NCBI GenBank assembly: GCA_011033025.1
Contig: WFMF01000014.1
Location: 1,046,890 to 1,110,889, forward strand
DNA from: Beroe forskalii
Lineage: Eukaryota; Ctenophora; Nuda; Beroida; Beroidae
Direction: 5' to 3'
DNA length: 64,000 nt
Shown here: piece by piece, positions 33,651-44,107 of the stretch
Numbering within the stretch: position 1 is the first letter of the stretch
How the letters are laid out: each line of letters opens with the position of its first letter
Notes under the pieces: generated by a model
The model's input: the letters and a program-made list of their open reading frames with translations, nothing else
Told to the model about the DNA's origin: nothing
The model's database searches: none
Position numbers and translations under genes: made by a program

Positions 33651-35110
33651 TATTCAGAGTTTTTTGTCGTATTACTTCACCCTTTTTGGTGTTATTTCCA
33701 CTTTTACCATGTTACTCCACTCTTACGCCGTATTATTTGCCATTTTTACCACGTTATTCAACACTTGGGCCGTATTACTTCACACTTTAGTTAATACTGA
33801 CTGTGGTTAAGAACTGGGCTCTCGGCCAACTTTTTAGGAACCTGACTGCACGTGGTAGGTCACGTGCCACTTTTTTGAGCGGAAATCGTGTCACCTGACA
33901 ATCCAATTGCAGATTCCATCACGCCGACATACCGCGCAACGGTAGTAGTACTACCAGTGAGCAGATCAGGTGATCGTGCTGCTCCTCCTCCAACTCTCCA
34001 ATTACAAATTAGTGATACGATAGAACGTCCTTTTCTGCTGGGAGTAGTAGTGGTGCCGGGATTGAACTGACCAGGTGGTTGAGGGTCTTCTCTAAATAAG
34101 TGATACGATAGAACGTCCTTTTTGGAGAGGGACCTAAGTGTACCAAGTGTACCAAATTATGGGATTTGGTACAAGTGTATGTAACCCGAAAATTAGTCGT
34201 CACATTTTGATGAAACTTTCCAGTTGGCTCAAGCATGACCCAAAGAACATAAACCGTCAAAATTAGGGGGTCTATATGCTTTAACACGAGCTATATTCAA
34301 ACACAAGAAAATATAATTTTAGCGATTTTCTCAGTATTTTGGTGATTGCTTGAAAACTGGTCGTCATTTTAATAAAACTTTCCAGTTAGGTCGAGCATGA
34401 CTAGAAGAACATAAAAACTGTCAAAAATAGAGGGGTCTATATGCTAAATTTCGAGATATCCCCGAACACAAGGAAATACCATTTTTCTTTTGTTTTGTTA
34501 TAGCTCAGGAAGTTAGCTCATAAACCACCCAATTTTTTGACGTTTTTATGTTAGTTGGGCATAGTCGACCTAATTGGAATTTCTCATAAAAATGTGACGA
34601 CCAGTTTTCGAGCACCCACCGTAAAAAATCGCTAAAATAACATTTCCATGTGTTGGATTATATCTCGAAAGTTAGACATAGACCTACCAAACATGACGTT
34701 TCTATATTCTCTTGGGTCAAGCTTGACTTAACTGAAAAGTTTTTAAAATCTGACTATTAGTTTTCGCAAAATTGTTGTACCAAAACACCTTACTTTCGGC
34801 AGTATTCTTGGTACACTTTCGATTTATGTCCTACTGCCTTTTTGCCTGTCACTGTGCTCGGTGCAGTTCTCCGCCAAAGTTTTGCACCCATTTTTTATCT
34901 TATCTTTTTCACTTGGTGAATAATATCGTTACACAACTCATAAGTATGAGTAACACCATGTTTTCAACTCGGGCCAGCCCTCGATTGAAAACAAATATTA
35001 TTCAACTCAGCCTCGGCTGGTAGATGTGTTTACGCAACTCGCTTCGCTCGTATGCAAATCATACACACTTATTCGTTGTAACCTTGTATTATCACACTGG
35101 AGTTTGAGCC
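33424..35110. repeat. Dispersed repeat family, long copy
   Basis: Blocks at 33424-33470 and 33650-33790 (poly-tract TCGTATTACTTCAC...), 34010-34120 (AGTGATACGATAGAACGTCC twice) and 34905-35075 all recur, in the same order and shorter, at 40995-41560. The long copy carries the foldback at 34150-34780. Confidence 0.7.
34150..34780. repeat. Foldback of about 190-bp units
   Basis: Two direct units (TTTCCAGTTGGCTCAAGCATG near 34211 and TTTCCAGTTAGGTCGAGCATG near 34379, each with GGGGTCTATATGCT) are followed by two inverted units (from about 34530). It has the same layout as the larger foldback at 58.5-61.6 kb, but no gene lies inside. Confidence 0.65.
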
Positions 35111-36726
35111 ACGGGAGGGTAATAATTATAATTATATAGTTATAGTAGTCTCAAGATAAGGTATCTAAGAGAGATTTAAACCGTATTACAAATTATATGC
35201 GCATACCCCGAGGTTTTTAAGCAAACTTAATGAAAGTTTAGAGCTTGATAAAAGCAACATCTCAGTGAAGTTTAGATTAATTTTTGAGTTCCAGAAGCGG
35301 AGTGATGACCGACAAACAAGTTTCTAAGCTATAACTTTAAAAGCTCGAAAATCAAACATTCTTTCTTTAGACGGCCAAACTCACTACAGAAATAATTTAG
35401 AGTGCTTGACTTCGCCTCTGACAAAAAATCATTTAAATGTTTCCAGCGGCACTGTCGACAATTGAATCATTTAAAGCCCTACTGCCGCATTTCGTCACAT
35501 ATAGTATTAAGCTGATTTTATACTCTTTCAATGCTCTAATTTTGAAACATATCATATTCGAGGTAGAATAATACTATGAAATAAGTATGTGAGTTACCAC
35601 TTAATAATAACATACCTACCTAAATATCTTATCGGACATAAGTATCACGGACCTAAGTTTCACGGATCTAAAACTTCACGGACATAAATATTTACGCTAG
35701 TGCCTGCCACATCAAATTTTCAACAAATATTCGAAATTTTTGGCTCGATTTTTCCCATTTATCCTAGATACTAAGAAACTTTAAGACGAAATACTGGACT
35801 TGAAAATCACAGACATTAGTATCACGGACATAAATATTCACGCTGAGGTGCTCGGCGTCACTGTAATGTCCATGACAATTATGTCCCATAAGGTAAGTCA
35901 AAGGATACTGTTACCTGTCTAATTGTCTACTGATTTACATTTTCTGGACTTCATGTATACATAAATGTAAGCAAAATACTAAATTTGCCCATAAAAGCGG
36001 CACTGAAGGGTTTTTCAATAATCAATTCCCCCTAACGTGCGCGAGAACCAGGGCCCTGGATGCTGAGCAAGTCGTAAACTCTAAAAACTGATTGCAGATT
36101 GCTGTTGTGACTCCCAGATTTGCGGAGTTATATTCAATATTCATATATCTCGACCTCATTTTTTTCTTTCCTGTTCATTGATTTATTGTAATCTAAATCA
36201 TTCTACAGCACCCTAATTTCCTAGAAATTTTTCGGCGGGCTCCGCCACCTAACCCCCCACCAGAAACTCCGCTGGGGGCTGCGCCCAAGACCCCTGCCAC
36301 AGCTTGCTAGGGTAGCTTTGCTCGTGGCGCAAAGCCTTACCCGGAAAAAAACCTGACAACAGGCCTGTGTAAGATTTGAAGTTTCAGTCGCTTTTTAGCT
36401 GCTTATAAGATCTTTAGCCCGACTCGAGGCTTTCAATTCAACACTTAAAATCGACCAGAGGAAATAGGAGGAAATAAATACAAAAATAGTTCTTAAAATT
36501 CAGCAAACCCATCACAAAACCCCTATGTTCAAAATCGTTTGATGAGTTATAAAACTCTAAATATAAAACGATATTTTTTGAAATCCTATGCACTGATCGA
36601 AATGACCTGGGTTGAGTGCTCACTTCACGTACCAGGGTTAGATTTTACAATATCATACATTCTTGAGTTCTGAATCGCGCAGAATGAATTCACTCTCTTT
36701 CCAAAATCAGCGAAATAGAACTCCCT
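35111..36726. other. Intergenic, dispersed repeat fragments only
   Basis: Contains the recurring words ATCGGACATAAGTATCACGG and GTGCCTGCCAC (also near 40086 and 42880), and a GC-rich block (36230-36350) with inverted GGCGGGCTCCGCC-like pieces. No gene recognised. Confidence 0.5.
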
Positions 36727-38206
36727 TCACACCTTCTCATCCACCACTCCACAATTGGCTATCACCACCCCATGATTACTCCCCACCCCATTGCTATTCA
36801 CCACCCCATTGCTATTCACCACCCCAATGTCACTGACCACCCCATGGCCATTCTGAGAGTCTACTGACTCCCTCAGCACCCCATTTTGTGAGGCTGCTGA
36901 CTCCCTCAGAACCCTTTGTTACTCAGCACCCCATTCTGAGAGTCTGCTGACTCCCTCAGCACCCCATTTTGTGAGGCTGCTGACTCCCTCAGCACCCCAT
37001 TCTTTGAGTCTACTGACTCCCTCAGCACCCCATTTTGTGAGGCTGCTGACTCCCTCAGCACCCCTTTGTTACTCAGCACCCCATTCTGAGAGTCTACTGA
37101 CTCTCCTACCTCTGCATGTCTGATCGAATCAGACTCATACACCGTTTCATTGTCCTTGTTGTGATTCCATTTCACAGAGACCCGCTGGCAGGTCCGCTTA
37201 ACCGTATCATTGACATACGACGTAACAGGTTTCATCCTCCAGTAATATATCAGGGGGTTTATGGTACTGTTTATCGCGAAACACATGATGTAGGTAAAGT
37301 TCCAGCTGTACCAAATCAGGAAGGGGTACTTCTCGAACATGATCGAATAACAGTCGCTCTCACACTTGCTCCAACTTGCTATAGACATGAGCAGGTAGTT
37401 CACAAACACGGGGATGTTGAAGATGATGTACACGACCGTGAAGATGATGATGGTTCGTGTAGCGTGCATAGCTTGACGGATCTTGGGTTTCCCTCCTCCC
37501 CCAGAATCCGATGTGTTCCTCCTCTTGAGGCTCTGTCTCCGCTCGTTGATGCGAATAATAACGTAGGAGGTGATACAACTAGCACAGATGGGAATTACCG
37601 GTACTGCCAGGGTTACTGACCGGGAGATGGAGTTGAACTTGTAGCTCCAGTCAGCTCCTGACATCTCGTAGCAATATACCTCACCAATCCAGTACTCGTA
37701 GGTAGCATCTCGTGTGAAGAGGGGCAGGGCTGTCCTGCCTATCAGGTAGGCCACATAAAGCACCACAGCAGCAATCAGAGCCTTCCTGTTGAGCTGGAGC
37801 CTGGGTTTCAGGAGAATGACAGTCCGAGAAATGGACATGATCACCACCAGGTACACTGACATGAAGGGCAGCATCTCCCAGAGGAAGCCCCACGCGTAGC
37901 AGAGGGCCTTGACAGAGAACCAGGCCGGATCCCGCTGCCTCACGAAGCTGACTATGACAGGGAGGAGAGTTCCACACACCAGGATGTCCACGATGGAGGT
38001 GAGCAAGTAGATCGTGTTGAAGAACGCCTTGTTAGCAGAGGAGGAGACTTTGGAAGCTGTGTTCAGGAAAACATGAGGGAGAGGATATTGCAAGGGACCC
38101 CAATCAGGGAGCAGAGGATGTAGACAATGGCAAAGAAGTAGTTGGTGATGCCGGCCCCTGGGATGTGGTACTCTACAGTGGTGTCATTGGTGGAGTTGCT
38201 TTCCAT
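36727..38206 (-). CDS. Rhodopsin-type 7TM receptor with repeat C-tail, two frameshifts
   Basis: True ATG at 38206: MESNSTNDTTVEYHIPGAGI, with likely N-glycosylation sites, then TM1 (NYFFAIVYILCSLIGVPCNI). One base is missing in a T run near 38074, after which the frame continues to 36906. Visible: TM2 with STIVDILVCGTLLP-type sequence, SISRTVILLKP at the DRY position, a third-loop SLKRRNTSDSGGGGKPKIR, and TM7 STINPLIYYW (NPxxY). The tail repeats ESAASQNGVLR and ESVDSKNGVLR. A second one-base loss near 36906-36915 (AAAGGGTTCTGAGG against AAAGGGGTGCTGAGG) ends the long frame early; in the shifted frame the repeats continue (NSNGVVNSNGVG) to TGA at 36727. Ligand unknown; probably a class A orphan. 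Sequencing error is the simplest cause of both breaks. Confidence 0.8.
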
Positions 38207-38869
38207 ACTTGGTAATTCTAGGAGCAGATATCAGGAAACCTTCTTAATACTGACATTGTTAAATTGTTAAGAATAAGATGATACTTTATTGATATCACTA
38301 TACTAACAAAGTTATATTGGTAAAAAATATAGCAACCATTCATAATCGTGATAAGCACAGACAAAGCTCAAATCAAATAATATTCTGATCCCCAAAGGCC
38401 CAATTTGGTTAGTTCTGATGTATCGTACTTTGATTGGAGCGTGATGTTCAACTCAAAATCAATTCTGCCGCACATCTAAATTCTTAAATTTCGAAATTTT
38501 AATTTAAAATTCGAATTTGAATAAAAATCCGGAGAGAAAGGCTGTGCGTCACTCTTAATCGTGTTCATTGTCGGCATTTCATCCAACATTGTCATTAAAC
38601 TACTAAAATAGTTACTATTCATGTTGTTTTTGATGGAAGAACAAAAGAGAGGTCCATTGATTGAGCGAGACACGGATCTCCCCTCTTGCCGAGTGCCGGG
38701 TCACGTGTTATAGAGCGGATTATGAGCATCACGTGGCAGTGACGTGGCAGACATAGCAGCCAGTAGTATAGCAGCATTCGAGTCACTAGTAAATGCTCAA
38801 ACAGGGGAGGCCCATATTCCATTACGGGCTGCTAATGCTATTGATGCACACGTGAATGGAAATGCATAA

Positions 38870-39154
38870 ATGCATACGTTAAGGTCAAGTTTTTTGACGG
38901 CAATCGATCCCTTTGTCTACGTAGAGAAAAATAGAGCAAGAAGCGTTATTGGTCGTGTAATACCGTCCGTGCCTTCGGCACTCCACTCTCTTACACGACT
39001 AATAACTAATCCAAATAAAAGCCTTGGACCTGCGGTCCTCGAATTTTATATGCCAAAAAGCATAAAGTATGAGCATTCTGGTTTTAAAGCTTATATGATA
39101 AAAACGGCTCGGGAGAGCTATTATAATATGCTTGTGGATATTTTTCATATCTAG
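38870..39154 (+). CDS. Small ORF, 94 codons, unrecognised
   Basis: Open from ATG to TAG with no domain recognised and no splice partner. Part of it spans a short hairpin (CGTGTAATACCGTCCGTGCC and the inverted GTGTAAGAGAGTGG region), so it may be chance coding in repeat DNA. Confidence 0.15.
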   Translation: MHTLRSSFLTAIDPFVYVEKNRARSVIGRVIPSVPSALHSLTRLITNPNKSLGPAVLEFYMPKSIKYEHSGFKAYMIKTARESYYNMLVDIFHI

Positions 39155-39288
39155 GTTTAGGGGAATAGAAGTAATGAATGTATAAATAATCAATAAATTT
39201 ATGCCAGAGAATAAGCTTATAAGCTTATCTTCTGGCATAAATTTATTGATTATTTATACATTTATTACTTCTATTCCCCTTCACCTAG
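39151..39288. repeat. 138-bp near-perfect palindrome
   Basis: Arms of about 67 nt start CTAGGTTTAGGGGAATAGAA and pair almost completely around an AAGCTTATAAGCTT centre. Only a few mismatches at the outer ends. It could form a cruciform or be a MITE. Confidence 0.85.
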
Positions 39289-40994
39289 AAATCAAAAATA
39301 AAGCTGAAGCCAAGTTGTTCCAAAAAACCTGAAATCAAAGATTTAAACTCAGGAATGGGAAAGAACTCACGAAAAGAGGAGCAACAAATTGCATCAACGG
39401 ATAATCAATTACTAAAGACAATAAAAGATAGAACAATTGATTGCTGTAATGATAGTTAAAGGAAATTAATGAAGAGCTTATTAAACTGCATCACATTCTA
39501 AGAAACGGCATAGAAACAAAAGGGTATCGGAGGCTACATATTTAACATGCGCGCGAAAAAGGGCATTTCAGCGCCATCAACTTACTTATACTTCATTGCG
39601 CTTTGATAATGACGTTTGAGAATGCGCTTTGATCATGCGCTTTGATAATGAGTAGTGACGTAATCTTAACCACCTATCTCTCGTGTGGGCCTATTTCTCA
39701 CACGGCACCACACTACAACATGTAATTTCTGGCCCACAAGCGAGCAATGTTTCATGGAAAGTGATGTCATTATGCGGAATGCGGATTAAGACAACTAAGA
39801 TAGTGACGATTAGATTCTATATTTGGGGTGCAACTTGTAAGGTTTTAGCCCCTTCCACCTCAGCCGTATACCAATATACCAAGCAAAAGGCCAAAGGGGG
39901 GGGGGGTCGAAATAAACAATAGTTCTTATAATTGAACTCTTATAATTATAGATTTTCTGTATTAACGGTAGTACATTAATGAAAACGACCATACCATGTG
40001 CTCATCACCAGTTCAACCCTTCTTCCAGCTTTATCGAAAGTTTTGTAGCTCTAGCTGCTTGAACTATGGTAGAAAAAGGTACCTTATCGGACATAATCAT
40101 CACGGACATTACAGGCTAGAAACACCAACTATGCTGTGAAACCGGCAATTATCAGGTGCAAAACAACAGCTTGATCCAGACAGGTACATGGAGGAAAGCG
40201 TGTAAAACGTGTTCAGACCCTGATGCAGAGGAGGAAGCTGCCTCTTTAACCTAGCAATTCATGTCCCCATCATTGATTTATAGAAGATGAAGAGCAACTC
40301 CTCATATCCTGTCCTGATATGACACACAAAGTCCAAAGACTCTGCATGGATGAGAAACCAAATCAGTTCTTCTTTGGTTTGAACCACGCCGCTAAGCTGG
40401 CCTCTTCCAAGGACCTACGATGATACATTTCTGATTTCTCCATATTTGTGAATATGAACTCCCTAAAAAGGCCGGAAGGACCGAAGGAGGAAATGCATAA
40501 CATACTGATCAAATGGGCAAAGACATGTGAATGTCGATGAATGACCCATATAATTTAACTGTTAACATGAAGTTTTATTCTCATATTATTTCTTGAAGTC
40601 TTGAAGTTGAACACAAATGGAACGTTGACTCCAAGAATGTGGTCGAAAAGTTAAGGGCTCGCCGGAATCATTGAGATGTTCTCAAATTTTTGCCAAAGAA
40701 TTTGGCTGCTATGGTGTTTGGCGGTTTTAAGGCGTTCTTTTCTGTCAAACCCATGGTACGAGGAAGAACGTGACGTTTGAAACTGCCGAAATGGTACCGG
40801 ACTTTGTGCAGAAATTGGACCAAAAACCCCTGGTCGGTTTAAGGTCAACATTGGACATTATGCCGACATGATTTCCAAGGCTCATCAAAACTTCAGAACT
40901 TTTAGAGTGTCCAATGTGATTGCAAAGATATAATCATTTTAAATAATATCACACATGATAATAAATTTTGAGGGTACTTGTAGGCGTGCAATAA
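39289..40994. other. Intergenic, nothing recognised
   Basis: Low-complexity and AT-rich, with a run of nine or so G near 39897 and the dispersed word TATCGGACATAATCATCACGG near 40086. A stretch at 40600-40860 on the minus strand is open for 66 codons but shows no known domain. Confidence 0.4.
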
Positions 40995-41560
40995 TACGTA
41001 TTATTCACCATGTGGTGGGGTTATACCGGTTGAATAAAAACGTATTATTTTGATTTTTTGTCGTATTACTCCACCCTTATGGTATTATTGCCCACTTTTA
41101 CCATGTTATTCCACTCTTACATCGTGTTATTTGCCATTTTTATGATGTTATTCAACACTTGGGCCAAATAAGTGATACGACAGAACGTCCTTTTCTGCTG
41201 GGAGAGCTGGCATACTGCTACCTTGACTGATCAGTAGATAATTGCTCTACACCAAAAAGTGATACTAGAGAACGTCCTTTCCTGCTGTGAACTGTGCAAA
41301 ATGCTAAAAACCTCGGCCTTTTAAAGGGTCAAAGCTTTGTACTTTTTTACACTTGGTGAATAATATCGTTACACAACTCATAAGTATGAAGTAACAGCAT
41401 GTTTTCAACTCGGGCTGCGCCCTCGATGAAAACAAATCATTATTCAACTCAGCCTTCGGCTTCGGTGAATAATGCGATTTATGCAACTCGCTTCGCTCGT
41501 GGCATAAATCATGTTACTTCACACTTATTCGTTGAGTAACTCTATAATATTGCACTCCTC
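40995..41560. repeat. Dispersed repeat family, short copy
   Basis: Homologous in order to 33424-35075: the ACCATGTGGTGGGGTTATACC block, the GTCGTATTACTCCACCC blocks, AGTGATACGACAGAACGTCC twice, and the AACTCGCTTCGCTCG hairpin segment. The foldback unit of the long copy is absent. Confidence 0.7.
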
Positions 41561-41576
41561 ACATTGGCTAATACAC

Positions 41577-41760
41577 TAAGAGCATGGCAAATGGTCATGA
41601 CGCTAATAAAATTATTGCACTCGGCTTCTCCTCGTGCAATAATTTTGTATTGTCGCGCTCGGCCTGCTCCTCGTGCGACAATACAAATTATGGCACTCGG
41701 CTACGCCTCGTGCAATAATGTCTATTAGCGCATTCCCAGCCATGCTCTAAGCGTATAATA
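41577..41760. mobile_element. MITE-like nested hairpins
   Basis: The ends AGAGCATGGC and GCCATGCTCT are inverted, with CTAAG on both outer sides. Inside are nested inverted blocks ATTATTGCACTCGGC / CTCGTGCAATAAT and TTGTCGCGCTCGG / CGTGCGACAAT. No ORF. Confidence 0.6.
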
Positions 41761-41767
41761 TATCATC

Positions 41768-41850
41768 TTCAAAATCAAACTAAATCAAACAAAATCAAAC
41801 TAAATCAAATTAAATCAAACTAAATCAAATCAAACTAAATCAAACTTTCA
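41768..41850. repeat. AAATCAAACT microsatellite
   Basis: Head-to-tail AAATCAAAC/T decamers, about eight copies, slightly imperfect. Confidence 0.8.
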
Positions 41851-42230
41851 AATGGCCTTCCGACAAGTGCGGACTGCACACATAAGAATCTATTTCCCAC
41901 GGTATAAAAGGGTGGCATGTTAATCATTGGAGCTGATTGAGCACTTCAGATGCTTAAAACGACACGAGAACTGTACACATTGTGTAGCTCAGCTAGGTCA
42001 GAATCTAAACAAAACTACAACAAACGACAAGTGCGCCCAAAAACAATATTACTAAAATATGTTGACCTCTTAGAACTGGTCTGAAGGGAAAGTTATAATT
42101 GTTTTCGATTGTTTGGGCTCAACTTCTTTGGCGCCTAACCCTTGTCAAACAAAGGATCCGTAAGTTTCTTCTATAGTAAAGTTTCTTTTATAGTAATTGA
42201 AAAATATAATAAACTTTAAGCTTAATAATA

Positions 42231-42520
42231 TCAGCAAAATATTACTGAGGGATTATAAAGACTAAATGGGTCCAGTTCGTAGCTGGCCTCCTTCCTCCAT
42301 AGTGCTTGCTTGAAATGGAAGTAGCAGCTACTGATGGTGGTTTCTGGCCATCGAGGACAGCGTGTGGAGACCGGTCTCGCAGTGATGGACACTGGTAGAA
42401 GGGTCCGTGAGTGTCCAGCTCCTCCAGGAGGTTGGTCTAGAGGGCTTCTGACTTCCCAGGAAGGAGTCCGTAGGCACATGGAATCCGCCAGCCATCATCC
42501 AGGAGTCCATGAACAGTGAG
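42231..42520 (-). pseudogene. MULE (Mutator-like) transposase fragment
   Basis: Read across frames on the minus strand: LTVHGLLDDGWRIPCAYGLL, then LPGKSEAL, an in-frame TAG, TNLLEELDTHGPF, and in another frame CYFHFKQALWRK. These match the order of a MULE DDE domain, where a Leu-Pro/Lys-Thr helix precedes the conserved Cys-x2-His (CYFH). The stop and frameshifts show it is dead. Only about 95 codons are left; no ends are seen. Confidence 0.65.
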
Positions 42521-42739
42521 CAGCTGTGTGAAGAGGTGTGGTCTTGAAAGTCCCATCGATGTCAAAGTTTGGAGGTGGATTGGACTTCAAAGGAATCGTC
42601 TGATCCTAATGGCAGCCAAGCTTGCACTTCTATTCGTTGATCCCAATCACCGCTTCATAAAAAGTCCCTTCAGAGAACCTGATAATCTCAATCACAGCTT
42701 CAAAAAACATCACTTGATTTATCTTACCTTTTAGCATTC

Positions 42740-44107
42740 TGCATCCAGTTAGCTACACATGACACGCGATCCACTGGATAAACTCTCGAATACATGACTC
42801 ATACTGCCTGATAGACGCTATCGGATAAGGTACAGATGGTAGCAAAGATTTACCCGTCGGCAGGACAGGGAAATTTTAGTGCCTGCATACAGGAACCACG
42901 GACAAAAAATTGTAGCGGCAGGCACAATTCTTATTTCTTTTGCTTGTTTTTCTTGTTTTTCATATTTATTATTTCTTGTTTTTTAAAAATATAAGAATAA
43001 TTTTCTGTTTTTTGTTTGACATCCAATCTTGCCTTAACATAAAAAAGCAAAAGCAACAAAAATAAACCAAGCAACTCAAACAAAGGGCTTGTCTCACCGC
43101 TTCATTTATTTTAGCTTGCCCTCGTACCCGTTCTCAGTCAGAAATAATTATAACTCATTTAGTCCGCTCTGTCGTAATTGTGGCATGTATGTGGCTTTTT
43201 TTCCTTGAATTAGAGAAAATAATGAAACTTTGAACACTGCTACAGAATATGAGAATGACGGAATCATATGCGTTACTTCTTTTAGTAGTATTTGTCATTG
43301 ATTTGTGCGCGCTTTGCCTTCGAGGAAAGTAATATGCGGTAGAGCTCATTAAAATTGCTCAATGGTGATGTTCATGATTTGACGGGGAAAAACGGGTATA
43401 TATTTTGAAGTACATTTGTTACGTATAGTGTATACAGTTGAGAATATCAAAAAGTTGAGGGGCAACCCATAAATCTTAGAATTTTGGAGAATCCGGTAAA
43501 ATTAACCCTTGAGTTAGCTTTTGCCACATACAATTTTCCCTTCCTCAATCGCCTTTTCTGCTTATGAAAAAGACATAGATGTAGAGATAGATATAGAGGG
43601 AACTCGGCTATCTCTACATAGATGAACACTGAACAGTTAATTTCAACATTAATGTTGAAGCTAGAACTTTGCACGTGAATGTATAATTGCTCATCATATC
43701 GTGCATGTGGCCATAACTCGGTAAATTTTCTTCCGATTTTGATAAGTCTGAAAGTATTAGGCTCCTACTTTTTGCTCTTGGGCCACACAAGGGTGAAATT
43801 CGGCGCATGGACAAAACTACTCTCTAAATTTTGTTTATTTGTTACAATGTTACATGTCCTGACCATCTTCTTCAACCGATATCTCAAAATTTCACTTTCA
43901 CAATTAATTGGGAGGAGATCGAATTTGACGCGTTCGCCAAATTAAGAGACAACAAGTGCATTTTTGTTGGCTTTTCATTCCACATATTGCACAAAGCGAT
44001 ATTATAATTAGTTGGACTTTACCAAAAATATTGTTAGACCCCAGAATCCCAGATAATTCTTAGTCGTGACAGAATATTGCTTACAGGAAGAATTTTAAAA
44101 ACTGCTA
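42740..44107. other. Intergenic, upstream of LDLa receptor
   Basis: Contains dispersed words (GTGCCTGC ... GCAGGCAC near 42880-42930), T-rich tracts and an inverted pair AGATGTAGAGATAG / CTATCTCTACAT (43575-43620). No gene. The 3' half may hold the promoter of the receptor at 44108. Confidence 0.4.
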
